Origin: UBA830 sp038146925
GTDB lineage: Bacteria > Pseudomonadota > Alphaproteobacteria > MPNO01 > UBA830
DNA: 64,000 nt
NCBI GenBank assembly: GCA_038146925.1
Contig: JAYQSP010000008.1
Location: 186,001 to 250,000, forward strand
Reading direction: 5' to 3'
The notes beneath the pieces are model-generated. The model did no database searches. It was not told where the DNA came from and saw only the letters and a list, made by a program, of their open reading frames with translations. Both the position numbers and the translations under genes were made by a program. This document shows positions 26,277 to 34,558 of this stretch, piece by piece (the stretch's first letter is position 1; every line of letters begins with the position of its first letter).

Positions 26277-26314
26277 CCGGTCCCTCCTCTCCCGGACGGG
26301 AGAGGAGGGACCGG
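26277..26314. repeat. 18-bp perfect inverted repeat (hairpin), extragenic
   Basis: CCGGTCCCTCCTCTCCCG (26277-26294) and its exact reverse complement (26297-26314), with a two-base spacer. It lies between divergent genes, so a terminator role is unlikely. It resembles half of the composite GC-rich repeats at 32846-32938 and 50053-50141. Confidence 0.75.
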
Positions 26315-26373
26315 GCTATGGTCTGGGCGTTTATGGTCTGCCGGGGCATGATTGACCGCGAAGGAGAATAACC

Positions 26374-26826
26374 ATGACAGGCATAACCCCCTCTCGCCGC
26401 GCCCTGCTGGCCGGCCTCGCAACGACGCCTCTGCTGGCGCGCGGATCGGCCGGGCAATCGAACGTCTACTCCCAACCCGTGCGCGCCGACGCCGTCGGCT
26501 TTCTCACCGCGGCGCGCGACATGCTGGACCGCGCGGTAGCCGACGGCGACCAGCCGTTCGGGGCGGTGGTGGTCAAGGACGGAAAAATCGTCGGCTGGGG
26601 CCCCAGCCGGGTGGTCACCGATACCGACCCGACGGCGCATGCGGAGACCGTCGCGGTGCGAGATGCGGCCAGGCGGCTCGGTACGCGCGACCTGTCCGGC
26701 TGCGTGATGTATTCCACATCGCATCCGTGCCCGATGTGCGAGGCGGGCGCCTACTGGGCCAATATCGACCGCTTCGTCTATGGCGACGGCGCCGATGGCG
26801 GGCGTCCGCGTCTGCGGCGCTGTTGA
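26374..26826 (+). CDS. CMP/dCMP-type nucleoside deaminase with a twin-arginine-like leader
   Basis: A 150-residue zinc deaminase of the cytidine/guanine deaminase superfamily. Zinc ligands are in TAHAETVAV (His-Ala-Glu) and SHPCPMCEAG (two Cys), with substrate-loop FGAVVVKDGKIVGWG. The N-terminus is unusual: TPSRRALLAGLATTPLLARG looks like a Tat or Sec leader, suggesting an exported enzyme. ATG 26374 follows GAAGGAGAATAACC, a strong ribosome site, so the leader is real coding sequence. The C-terminus is short but keeps the family's end (RPRLRRC). Substrate unknown. Confidence 0.8.
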   Translation: MTGITPSRRALLAGLATTPLLARGSAGQSNVYSQPVRADAVGFLTAARDMLDRAVADGDQPFGAVVVKDGKIVGWGPSRVVTDTDPTAHAETVAVRDAARRLGTRDLSGCVMYSTSHPCPMCEAGAYWANIDRFVYGDGADGGRPRLRRC

Positions 26827-26828
26827 GG

Positions 26829-27743
26829 TCAGGTCCCCAACAACGCAATCCATATCGGCAACGTCACCATGCCCAACGCCGTCTGCGCCGTCAGCATGCC
26901 GGCCATCAGGCGCGCGTCGCCGCCCATCTGGCGGGCGAGGATATAGGCCGACGGCGCGGTCGGCAGGGCGTGAAAGATCACCAGCACCCTGGTCGAAAGA
27001 TCGTCGAGACCGAGGGCGAGGGCCAGCAGCAAGGCGATCAGCGGCATGGCCATCAGCTTGATCGCGGCGGACAGGGCGACCCAGGCGCGCCCCGCGCGTG
27101 CCGCGACGACATCCAGCCCGGCGCCGACGCAGAGCAGCCCGACCGGCGGGGCGGCGCGGCCCAGCAGGTCGAACAGCGTTTCCAGCGGCACGGCGAGACC
27201 GAGGCCTGACACGTTCACCGCGATTCCGGCAAGACAGGACAGGATCAGCGGGTTGCGCGCCATCTCGCCCAGCGTGCCGCGCGTGTTAACTTCGCCGTCG
27301 CCGTATCTGGCAAGCACCCAGACGCAGACCACGTTGATGAACGGCACCATGAAACCGATGAACAGCGCGCCCAGCGCGATCGTGTCGGTCCCGTAAAATG
27401 CGATCACCAGCGGCACGCCGATATAGGTGTTAAACCGGATGCCGCCCTGCATCAGCGACGTGAAGGCCGGGCCGGACAGGGATAATCTCGGCCGCAGAAT
27501 CAGCAGCAGCAGCGCCATGATCGCGGGCGTGCCGATCACGGCGATTGCCATCTCGCCGATCGGCAGGTCGTTCATGTCGGCGGTCGCCAGGCTGACGAAC
27601 AGAAGCGACGGAAACAGCACGTAATAGGTGATGCGCTCGACCGGCGGCCAGGCCTCCGCCGGGAACAGCTTCGTCCGGCGCAGCCCGAAACCGGCGACGA
27701 TGATCAGAAAGATCGGGGCGATGGTGGTGGCGACGACGAGCAC
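26829..27743 (-). CDS. AEC-family (auxin efflux carrier-like) transporter
   Basis: A 304-residue hydrophobic protein with about ten membrane segments in two halves, typical of the AEC family of secondary carriers that includes malonate and other organic-anion permeases. The N-terminus is MLVVATTIAPIFLIIVAGFG. GAGLDVV in the second half is also a family feature. Substrate and direction cannot be deduced. It is convergent with the deaminase (2 bp apart) and 15 bp downstream of ruvX on the same strand. Confidence 0.87.
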   Translation of the reverse strand: MLVVATTIAPIFLIIVAGFGLRRTKLFPAEAWPPVERITYYVLFPSLLFVSLATADMNDLPIGEMAIAVIGTPAIMALLLLILRPRLSLSGPAFTSLMQGGIRFNTYIGVPLVIAFYGTDTIALGALFIGFMVPFINVVCVWVLARYGDGEVNTRGTLGEMARNPLILSCLAGIAVNVSGLGLAVPLETLFDLLGRAAPPVGLLCVGAGLDVVAARAGRAWVALSAAIKLMAMPLIALLLALALGLDDLSTRVLVIFHALPTAPSAYILARQMGGDARLMAGMLTAQTALGMVTLPIWIALLGT

Positions 27744-27758
27744 CGACAGGCAGTCCGG

Positions 27759-28241
27759 TCAGTCGGCCAGGTTGCGCAGGAAATCCAGCGCGCCCTGAAG
27801 GATGTATTGCGCCGCCATCTTGTCGACTACCTCGGCGCGGCGCTTGCGGGTGACGTCCTGGGCTATCAGGTGGCGTTCGACCGCCTGCGTCGACATGCGT
27901 TCGTCCCAGAAGGCGATGGGCAGATCGGTCTTTTCGGCGAGATTGGCGCCGAACTGGCGCGTGGACTGGCAGCGCGGGCCTTCGGTGCCGTCCATGTTGA
28001 CCGGCAGGCCGAGGACGAATCCGGCGATGCCGTATTCGGCGGCCAGCGTCAGGAGGGTTTCCGCGTCTTTCGTGAACTTGGTGCGCCGGATCGTGTCCAG
28101 CGACGACGCCACCCGGCGCCCGTCATCCGAAACCGCCATGCCGATGGTCTTGTCGCCCAGATCGAGCGCCATCAGGCTGGCGCGGTCGGCCAGCCGGGCG
28201 GGCAGGGTGCGGATATCGTCGACGATCATGTGCGCGTTCAT
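27759..28241 (-). CDS. ruvX: Holliday junction resolvase-like protein YqgF/RuvX
   Basis: RNase H-fold protein of about 160 residues, with roles in 16S rRNA 5' processing and possibly Holliday junctions. The active-site MALDLGDKTIGMAVSDD is at about residues 24-40, with VLGLPVNMDGTEG and FWDERMSTQAVERHL also conserved. ATG 28241 is chosen; ATG 28280 would add 13 residues. It is divergent from gatC, as in many alphaproteobacteria. Confidence 0.93.
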   Translation of the reverse strand: MNAHMIVDDIRTLPARLADRASLMALDLGDKTIGMAVSDDGRRVASSLDTIRRTKFTKDAETLLTLAAEYGIAGFVLGLPVNMDGTEGPRCQSTRQFGANLAEKTDLPIAFWDERMSTQAVERHLIAQDVTRKRRAEVVDKMAAQYILQGALDFLRNLAD

Positions 28242-28330
28242 AACCGGGACGGCCACGTTCGGGAAGCGTTCTTGCCGCAAACCGGGTCCGGTGATAATTT
28301 CCGCGCGCTTTTGCGGGAGAATTCAACGAC

Positions 28331-28618
28331 ATGGCTGTCGACAGGGAAACCGTCGTCCGGGTGGCGCGGCTGGCGCGTTTGAAGGTGCCGGAAGACGAAG
28401 CGGAGACGCTGGCAGGCGAGCTGTCGAACATCATCGGATGGATCGAACAGCTGGACGAGGTCAATACGGACGGGGTCGAGCCGATGGCGTCCGTTGCCGA
28501 CATGAAACTGCGCTGGCGGGCCGACGAGGTGACCGACGGCGGCATTCCGGACAAGGTCACGGCCAATGCGCCCGATCCGCAGAACGGCATGTTCTCCGTG
28601 CCCAAGGTAGTCGAATAA
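28331..28618 (+). CDS. gatC: Glutamyl/aspartyl-tRNA amidotransferase subunit C
   Basis: A 95-residue stabilising subunit of GatCAB. MAVDRETVVRVARLARLKV, ELSNIIGWIEQLDEV and RADEV are typical. Its TAA overlaps the gatA ATG by one base (TAATG), so translation is coupled. It opens the gatC-gatA-orf-gatB operon. Confidence 0.95.
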   Translation: MAVDRETVVRVARLARLKVPEDEAETLAGELSNIIGWIEQLDEVNTDGVEPMASVADMKLRWRADEVTDGGIPDKVTANAPDPQNGMFSVPKVVE

Positions 28619-30099
28619 TGACGCTGCCATCCGATCTGCGCGATCTGACCATCGCTGAAGCGCGCGACGCGCTGGCCGCAGGCGACGTATCGGCGCGGGA
28701 GTTGACGGAGGCGCACATCGCCGCCATCGAAGCCGCGCGGGATCTCAACGCTTTCATCACCGAAACGCCGGACCGTGCTTTGGCCGATGCGGATGCGTCG
28801 GATGCGCGCCGTGCCGACGGCAAATCATTGGGCGCGCTGGACGGTATTCCGCTGGCGATCAAGGATCTGTTCTGCACCGATGGCGTGCAGACAACGGCCG
28901 CCTCGCATATCCTGGAAGGTTTCGTGCCGCCCTACGAGAGTTCCGTGACGACCCGGCTGCGCGAATCCGGCACCGTCATGCTGGGCAAGACGAACCTCGA
29001 CGAATTCGCCATGGGCTCTTCGAACGAGACTAGCTATTTCGGCAAGGTCGAAAATCCCTGGCGCCGTGACGGCGACAACCGGCCGCTGGTGCCGGGCGGC
29101 TCGTCCGGCGGGTCCGCGTCGGCGGTTTCCGGACGGCTGTGCCTCGGCGCGACGGGCACGGATACCGGCGGTTCTATCCGCCAGCCGGCGGCGTTCTGCG
29201 GCATCGTCGGCATGAAGCCGACCTATGGGCGCTGTTCGCGCTGGGGCATCGTGGCGTTTGCGTCGTCGCTCGACCAGGCGGGGCCGATGACCCGAACCGT
29301 GCGCGATTCGGCGATCATGCTCGGCGGCATGGCCGGGTTCGACCCGAAGGATTCCACGTCGGCCGACATGGAAACGCCCGATTTCGAAGCCATGATCGAC
29401 GGCGGGGTCAAAGGCCTGCGTGTCGGCATTCCGGCGGAATACGCAGTGGACGGCATGAACCCGGAAATTTCCGCGCTGTGGGACCAGGGCAAGTCCTGGC
29501 TGAAAGACGCCGGCGCCGAGCTGGTCGATATCGGCCTGCCGCATACCAAATACGCGCTGCCGGCCTATTACATCATCGCGCCGGCGGAGGCATCGTCGAA
29601 CCTCGCCCGCTATGACGGGGTGCGCTACGGCCAGCGCGAGGACGGCGCGGATCTGACCGAGCTGTACGAAAACACCCGTGCCGCCGGGTTTGGACCGGAA
29701 GTCCGCCGCCGTATCCTGATCGGCACATATGCGCTGTCGTCGGGCTATTACGACGCCTATTACCTGAAGGCGCAGAAGGTGCGCGCGCTGATCGCCCGCG
29801 ACTTCCACGACGCCTACGAAAAATGCGACGTGATCCTGACGCCGACGACACCGGGCCCCGCCTTCGCGATGGGCGAAAAATCCGACGATCCCATCGCCAT
29901 GTATCTGAACGACGTTCTCACCGTGCCGGCGTCGCTGGCGGGACTGCCCGCGATCTCCGTGCCCGCCGGGTTGTCGGGCGACGGCCTGCCGCTGGGGCTG
30001 CACCTGATCGGCAGGGCATTCGACGAAACCACCCTGTTCCGTGCCGCGCAGGCACTGGAAGACGCCGCGGGGTTCGATGCCCGCCCCGGACAGGGATGA
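28618..30099 (+). CDS. gatA: Glutamyl/aspartyl-tRNA amidotransferase subunit A
   Basis: The amidase-signature glutaminase subunit (493 residues) of GatCAB, which makes Gln-tRNA(Gln) and Asn-tRNA(Asn) from misacylated precursors. The catalytic triad is Lys in GIPLAIKDLF (about residue 80), the cis-Ser and Ser in VPGGSSGGSASAVSG (about 158-168) and TDTGGSIRQPA. Full length. With aspS of the non-discriminating type in the same window, it supports the indirect route to Asn-tRNA. The ammonia made here passes to GatB. Confidence 0.97.
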   Translation: MTLPSDLRDLTIAEARDALAAGDVSARELTEAHIAAIEAARDLNAFITETPDRALADADASDARRADGKSLGALDGIPLAIKDLFCTDGVQTTAASHILEGFVPPYESSVTTRLRESGTVMLGKTNLDEFAMGSSNETSYFGKVENPWRRDGDNRPLVPGGSSGGSASAVSGRLCLGATGTDTGGSIRQPAAFCGIVGMKPTYGRCSRWGIVAFASSLDQAGPMTRTVRDSAIMLGGMAGFDPKDSTSADMETPDFEAMIDGGVKGLRVGIPAEYAVDGMNPEISALWDQGKSWLKDAGAELVDIGLPHTKYALPAYYIIAPAEASSNLARYDGVRYGQREDGADLTELYENTRAAGFGPEVRRRILIGTYALSSGYYDAYYLKAQKVRALIARDFHDAYEKCDVILTPTTPGPAFAMGEKSDDPIAMYLNDVLTVPASLAGLPAISVPAGLSGDGLPLGLHLIGRAFDETTLFRAAQALEDAAGFDARPGQG

Positions 30100-30108
30100 G
30101 GCCGCGCC

Positions 30109-30423
30109 ATGCAGATGCAGACGGTCTGGTACGTCCTGATCCATATCAGTCTGGGGCTGATCGGCTGGAAGATTTTCACGTTCACCAATCAGGGCGTGCT
30201 GGCGGCGTTCGCGGCCTGCGCCGGCGTGCAGGCGTGGCCGATGTACGAGATGTACAAACTGACCTGGGAAAAGTTCGACGCCATGCGCGGGCGGCTGACC
30301 GGCGCGGAGGACCGCAAGACGGAAACCCGGGGCTACTGGATCCGCATGGGGCGGCTCTACCTGTTCCGCTCCTGCGCCTATGCGCTGCTGACGCTGTTCG
30401 TCGCCTGGCTGATGAGAGGATAG
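30109..30423 (+). CDS. Small membrane protein of unknown function between gatA and gatB
   Basis: A 104-residue protein with hydrophobic segments at about residues 6-25 and 28-45 and again at 85-103, separated by a charged loop (KLTWEKFDAMRGRLTGAEDRK). It is not recognised. It sits 9 bp after gatA and 4 bp before gatB, so it is part of the gat operon and translated with it. The spacing and a clean reading frame favour a real gene. No link to amidotransferase activity can be claimed. Confidence 0.7.
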   Translation: MQMQTVWYVLIHISLGLIGWKIFTFTNQGVLAAFAACAGVQAWPMYEMYKLTWEKFDAMRGRLTGAEDRKTETRGYWIRMGRLYLFRSCAYALLTLFVAWLMRG

Positions 30424-30427
30424 ACCG

Positions 30428-31879
30428 ATGTCGTTGATACAGGGCCGCACCGGCGACTGGGAAATCGTGATCGGGCTGGAAGTCCACGCCCAGGTTACGT
30501 CGAAATCGAAGCTGTTTTCCGGTGCGTCGACCGAATTCGGCGCCGAACCCAACACCCAGGTATCGCTGGTCGACGCGGCGATGCCCGGCATGCTGCCGGT
30601 GATCAACGAAAAGGCGGTCGAGCAGGCGGTGCGCACCGGGCTTGGCCTCAATGCCGAGATCAACCTGAAATCCATTTTCGACCGAAAGAACTATTTCTAT
30701 CCCGACCTGCCGCAGGGCTATCAGATATCGCAGTATCTCGACCCCGTCGTCGGCAAGGGCGAGATCGAGATCGACCTGGAGGACGGCACTACGCGCACCA
30801 TTGGCATCACGCGGCTGCATCTCGAACAGGACGCGGGCAAGTCGATCCACGACCAGGACCCGCGCAAGACGCTGGTCGATCTCAACCGGTCGGGCGTCGC
30901 GCTGATGGAGATCGTGTCGGAGCCCGACATGCGCTCGGCGGAAGAGGCCGGCGCCTATGTCGAAAAAATCCGTTCCATCCTGCGCTATCTGGGCACCTGC
31001 GACGGCAACATGCAGGAAGGAAGCCTTCGTGCCGACGTCAACGTGTCGGTCCGTCGACCGGGCGACGATTTCGGGACACGCGCCGAGATCAAGAACGTCA
31101 ATTCCATACGCTTCATCCGCCAGGCCATCGAGTACGAGGCGCGGCGCCAGATCGAAATTCTGGAAGACGGCGGCGAAGTCGACCAGGAAACCCGACTGTT
31201 CGACCCCGATCGCGGAGAGACGCGTTCCATGCGGTCCAAGGAGGAAGCGCACGATTACCGCTATTTCCCGGACCCGGATCTGCTGCCGCTCGAACTCGAA
31301 CAAAGCTGGGTCGACGCGATCCGCGAAACGCTGCCTGAACTGCCGGATCAGAAAAAGCACCGCTTCATGGAGGATTACGGCCTCAGCGTCATAGACGCCG
31401 GTACGCTGGTCGCCGAGCGCGAGACCGCCGAGTTCTTCGAGGCCGTGGCCGAGGGTCGCGACGCGAAGGTCGCCGCCAACTGGGTAATGGGCGAACTGTT
31501 CGGGGCGCTGAACCGCACCGACACGGACATTACCGCTTCGCCCGTCTTCGCCGCCCAGCTCGGCCAGCTGGTCGATCTGATCGGCGACGGCACCGTGTCC
31601 AACCGGCTGGCCAAGGACGTGTTCGAAATCATGTTCGAGACCGGCGACGATCCGGAAAAGATCGTCGAGGAACGCGGCATGAAGCAGGTCACCGACACCG
31701 GCGCCATCGAGGCCGCGGTCGACGAGGCCATCGCCGCCGGCGCCGCCCAGGTCGAACAGTACAAGGGCGGCAACGAAAAGGTGCTCGGCTGGTTCGTCGG
31801 CCAGGTGATGAAGGCGACCCAGGGCAAGGCCAACCCGCAGGCGGTCAACGAGATGCTGCGCAAGAAGCTGGACGGGTAG
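30428..31879 (+). CDS. gatB: Glutamyl/aspartyl-tRNA amidotransferase subunit B
   Basis: The kinase/tRNA-binding subunit (483 residues) of GatCAB. WEIVIGLEVHAQVTSKSKLF opens the protein; FDRKNYFYPDLPQGYQISQ, HLEQDAGKSIHD and SVRRPGD with EIKNVNS are highly conserved. The C-terminal helical and YqeY-like tail is complete (GGNEKVLGWFVGQVMK, then GKANPQAVNEMLRKKL). The gene ends about 35 bp before a palindromic repeat that could act as a terminator. Confidence 0.97.
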   Translation: MSLIQGRTGDWEIVIGLEVHAQVTSKSKLFSGASTEFGAEPNTQVSLVDAAMPGMLPVINEKAVEQAVRTGLGLNAEINLKSIFDRKNYFYPDLPQGYQISQYLDPVVGKGEIEIDLEDGTTRTIGITRLHLEQDAGKSIHDQDPRKTLVDLNRSGVALMEIVSEPDMRSAEEAGAYVEKIRSILRYLGTCDGNMQEGSLRADVNVSVRRPGDDFGTRAEIKNVNSIRFIRQAIEYEARRQIEILEDGGEVDQETRLFDPDRGETRSMRSKEEAHDYRYFPDPDLLPLELEQSWVDAIRETLPELPDQKKHRFMEDYGLSVIDAGTLVAERETAEFFEAVAEGRDAKVAANWVMGELFGALNRTDTDITASPVFAAQLGQLVDLIGDGTVSNRLAKDVFEIMFETGDDPEKIVEERGMKQVTDTGAIEAAVDEAIAAGAAQVEQYKGGNEKVLGWFVGQVMKATQGKANPQAVNEMLRKKLDG

Positions 31880-31917
31880 GGGATATCCCCCAGCTATCAT
31901 TCCCTTTCCGTTCTGCT

Positions 31918-31991
31918 GTCATTCCCGCGCAGGCGGGAATCTTTTTCCCCGAAAACTATTTCAGGGAGATCCCCGCCTTCGCGGGGATGAC
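31918..31991. repeat. Two REP-like palindromes (GTCATTCCCGC family)
   Basis: GTCATTCCCGCGCAGGCGGGAAT (imperfect palindrome; 31918-31940) is followed by an inverted partner GATCCCCGC...GCGGGGATGAC (31968-31991). A related copy is at 34427-34450. This is a common type of short extragenic palindrome in proteobacteria. Located behind gatB, it may also end transcription. Confidence 0.75.
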
Positions 31992-32096
31992 GGTCTATGT
32001 TGGCGGGGATGACTGTCTACGATTGTGGCGGCTGGATTGAACGGCTGACCTGCGACGCTATGATCCCGTCACAGACAATCCCGAGGAGGACATCCG

Positions 32097-32822
32097 ATGA
32101 TCGACGTCTACACGTGGCCCACGCCCAACGGGCACAAGGTGCACATCCTGCTTCACGAAGCGGAGATCGAGCACAACATCATCCCGATCAATATCCAGGA
32201 AGGCGACCAGTTCAAACCGGAATTCCTGAAGATCAGCCCGAACAACAAGATGCCCGCGATCGTCGATCCCGACGGGCCGGACGGCGCGCCGATTTCCGTG
32301 TTCGAATCCGCCGCCTGCCTGATCTATCTCGGCGAGAAGTTCGGCAAATTCTTTCCCACCGATCCGCGCAAGAAATACGACGTGCTGCAATGGCTGATGT
32401 TTCAGATGGGCTCGGTCGGGCCGATGCTCGGCCAGTGCCACCACTTCAACGCCTACGCGCCGGAACGCGAACCCAAGGAACGGCTGGAATACGCACAGAA
32501 CCGGTATATCAACGAAGGTACGCGGATCTACGGGGTCATCGACCGGCGGCTGGAAGGCCGCGACTGGATCGCGGCCGACGAATACACCATCGCCGACATG
32601 GCGATCATGCCGTGGCTGCGCGATCCCGTGAAACAGGGCATCGACGGCGACAGGTTCCCCAACCTGATGCGCTGGCGCGACAAAATCTGGGAACGCCCGC
32701 AGGTCGTCGCGGCGCTGGAGACGCTGAAGGATCACCGCCGCAAGGACAATACCTTCACCGAGAAAGGCTGGGAGATGATGTACGGCAAGACCCAGTCGTC
32801 TCAGGGTCAGGCGGCGGAGTAA
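32097..32822 (+). CDS. Glutathione S-transferase family protein (Ure2p/YfcG-like)
   Basis: A 241-residue protein with an N-terminal thioredoxin fold (YTWPTPNGHKVHILLHEAEI) and a C-terminal helical GST domain (about 95-235). PNNKMPAIVDPDGPDG, and FESAACLIYLGEKFGKF with the Glu-Ser glutathione-binding pair, match the Ure2p/YfcG/YghU branch. ATG 32097 follows GAGGACATCC. Two other members of this branch are in the window (32976-33620 and 61662-62498). Substrate unknown. Confidence 0.87.
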   Translation: MIDVYTWPTPNGHKVHILLHEAEIEHNIIPINIQEGDQFKPEFLKISPNNKMPAIVDPDGPDGAPISVFESAACLIYLGEKFGKFFPTDPRKKYDVLQWLMFQMGSVGPMLGQCHHFNAYAPEREPKERLEYAQNRYINEGTRIYGVIDRRLEGRDWIAADEYTIADMAIMPWLRDPVKQGIDGDRFPNLMRWRDKIWERPQVVAALETLKDHRRKDNTFTEKGWEMMYGKTQSSQGQAAE

Positions 32823-32845
32823 GGACCGGGTGGAACTCTTCTTTC

Positions 32846-32938
32846 GTCCCCTCTCTCCCACGGGGAGAGGGGGAGATACGGAAACGCCGCTTCGCTTGCT
32901 TCACCCTCTCCCTAACCCTCCCCCTCAAGGGGGAGGGG
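32846..32938. repeat. Composite GC-rich palindromic repeat, copy 1
   Basis: A hairpin CCCCTCTCTCCC/GGGGAGAGGGGG (from about 32848) is joined through TTCACCCTCTCCCTAACC to a second hairpin with perfect 10-bp arms, CCCTCCCCCT (32916-32925) and AGGGGGAGGG (32928-32937). The same arrangement in reverse orientation is at 50053-50141. A dispersed non-coding element, function unknown. Confidence 0.75.
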
Positions 32939-32975
32939 ACTTTTTGTTTTGCGAGTTTGCAGTTCGCTTTCGTCC

Positions 32976-33620
32976 ATGATCGATCTCTATACTTACCGCA
33001 CGTCGAACGGGCGCAAGGTGTCGATCATGCTGGAAGAATGCGGGTTGCCGTACCGGACGCATATCGTCGATATCACGGCGGGCGAACAGCACGCGCCGGA
33101 TTTCCTGGCGATCAGCCCGAACGGGCGCATACCGGCCATTGTCGATGCGGACGGCCCGGCGGGTGCATCCCTTTCCCTGTTCGAATCCGGCGCTATCCTG
33201 CTGTATCTGGCGGATAAGACCGGAAAGTTCCTGCCCGCGGACGCGGATGGCCGCTGGTCGGCGGTCGAATGGCTGATGTGGCAGATGGGTGGCGTCGGAC
33301 CGAATTTCGGCCAGGCGTTTCATTTCCTTCACCAGCACCCCGACAACGCACCGCCGGCGGATATTGCCTATGGCCGCGACCGGTACGGGGCCGAGATACG
33401 GCGTCTGTGCGGGGTCATGGATCGACGCCTGGCGGCAAACCCCTATCTGGCGGGCGGCACCTATACCGTGGCCGATATCGCGACCTTCCCGTGGGTCGCG
33501 CTGCATAAATGGTTTGAACTGGATCTGGAGGAAACGCCGCATCTGCGGCGCTGGTATGAAAACGTCCGCGAACGCTCCGCCGTCAGGCGCGGCATGAACG
33601 TGCCCGCGAGGGAGCCTTGA
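32976..33620 (+). CDS. Glutathione S-transferase family protein
   Basis: A 214-residue paralogue of the preceding gene. YTYRTSNGRKVSIMLEECGL begins the thioredoxin-like fold; ISPNGRIPAIVDADGP and FESGAILLYLADKTGKFLP give the glutathione-binding region, and GTYTVADIATFPWVAL the C-terminal domain. ATG 32976 was chosen because the fold begins there. No strong ribosome site is seen, and the composite repeat lies directly upstream, so its own promoter is not obvious. Confidence 0.84.
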   Translation: MIDLYTYRTSNGRKVSIMLEECGLPYRTHIVDITAGEQHAPDFLAISPNGRIPAIVDADGPAGASLSLFESGAILLYLADKTGKFLPADADGRWSAVEWLMWQMGGVGPNFGQAFHFLHQHPDNAPPADIAYGRDRYGAEIRRLCGVMDRRLAANPYLAGGTYTVADIATFPWVALHKWFELDLEETPHLRRWYENVRERSAVRRGMNVPAREP

Positions 33621-33654
33621 AGACCGGCCCGCGCCTGCGTGAGCAGGCCGAGAA

Positions 33655-33852
33655 TCAGTGCGCGGCGGCGGAGATCCCGGCGCGGCGGCTCTTGACGGGA
33701 GCGACGGCGGTCATAAGACCGCGAAGCTCGCGGCGGCAGTTTTCGAGCTGGGCCAGTTCGCGCTGGTCCTCCCGGTCGCTGACCTGCATGTAGCTCAGCT
33801 TGACCTCGACGAGATCGAGCAGCGTTTCAACAGTGTTCTTGGAAATCGACAT
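33655..33852 (-). CDS. Small conserved-looking helical protein, unknown function
   Basis: A 65-residue protein, predicted all-helical and charged: ISKNTVETLLDLVEVKLSYM then DREDQRELAQLENCRREL. From memory, similar small proteins with the NT(V/I)ETLLDLVE opening occur in Rhodospirillales, but this was not checked. No domain is recognised. It is divergent from the gene at 34035 across a gap with a promoter-like and CtrA-like sequence. Confidence 0.5.
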   Translation of the reverse strand: MSISKNTVETLLDLVEVKLSYMQVSDREDQRELAQLENCRRELRGLMTAVAPVKSRRAGISAAAH

Positions 33853-33961
33853 GACGGTATTTCCGAATACTGGTTAATGACGGGAAACATTTTCGGGTCT
33901 GTGTGTTTAATTTTTGATGAAGGCACGCATCATTTTGCGTGACCAGACGGAGCGAACTTCG

Positions 33962-33994
33962 TTAACCGATTGTCAATCGGCCGCATCCTATAAT
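33962..33994 (+). promoter_or_regulatory. Candidate promoter with CtrA-like box
   Basis: TTAA-CCGATTG-TCAA (33962-33976) matches seven of eight positions of the CtrA box TTAA-N7-TTAA. A perfect -10 hexamer, TATAAT, is at 33989-33994, 41 bp before the start of the next gene. CtrA boxes commonly overlap -35 regions. Predicted from consensus only. Confidence 0.4.
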
Positions 33995-34034
33995 TGAGGC
34001 GGTAGGCGCTTCCGACCCGCGAAAGGAGAAGGCC

Positions 34035-34394
34035 TTGGCAACGGTACAAATCGAGGGACTCGGTCCCGAATTCGAAAATCTGAACGGCAGCCTGGAAATC
34101 ACCCGGCGGTTGTCCGACAAGGTGCTGGCGGCGTTCAACCACGCCTACGCCACTGGCGAGGACGAAGTGGCGGAAAAGCTGCGCGCCGTTCTCAAGATGA
34201 CGGAGGCAAAACGGCCGAAGACCGACAAGCGCACCAGCTATGACGCCGTGCGGCACGCCGATCTTTGGGTCGGCTTTGTTGACGCCCGCAACAAATACAA
34301 CGCCGTCAGCGCCAGAAAGAACGCCAGCAAGTCCGATCTCGACAAGGCGCTGGACACGATGAAAGAAGCGTACCGCGCCTGGAGCGAAGCGTAG
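34035..34394 (+). CDS. Hypothetical protein, 119 residues
   Basis: Not recognised. It begins with TTG at 34035, preceded by a strong AAGGAGAAGG ribosome site, and reads MATVQIEGLGPEFENLNG. Two amphipathic helical parts follow (ITRRLSDKVLAAFNHAYATG and a Lys-rich C-terminal half with DLWVGFVDARNKYN). Soluble, no signal peptide. The upstream region has a TATAAT and a CtrA-like box, which could mean cell-cycle control. Confidence 0.6.
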   Translation: MATVQIEGLGPEFENLNGSLEITRRLSDKVLAAFNHAYATGEDEVAEKLRAVLKMTEAKRPKTDKRTSYDAVRHADLWVGFVDARNKYNAVSARKNASKSDLDKALDTMKEAYRAWSEA

Positions 34395-34426
34395 GGTTCA
34401 CTCTGCCTGCCTGAAGTCAGAATCGT

Positions 34427-34450
34427 CATTCCCGCGAAGGCGGAATGACG
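34427..34450. repeat. REP-like palindrome (GTCATTCCCGC family)
   Basis: GTCATTCCCGCGAAGGCGGAATGAC is an imperfect palindrome, related to the two copies at 31918-31991. It lies between a hypothetical gene and the ThDP enzyme. Confidence 0.7.
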
Positions 34451-34558
34451 GAAACTTCTACGCGTTCTCATATACTTCAGCCTCCGCTTCCCCGCGTGCT
34501 CCGCGCGCGATAGACTTTCCCCTTCGCCCGTAGCGGCGCGCACAGGGGACAGCGGATC

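Noticed and set aside
28825..30675. Minus-strand frame opposite gatA
   Set aside because: Shadow of gatA, which carries the amidase triad.
32846..32938. CRISPR-like repeat array
   Set aside because: Only palindromic units without regular spacers; similar units are dispersed singly.
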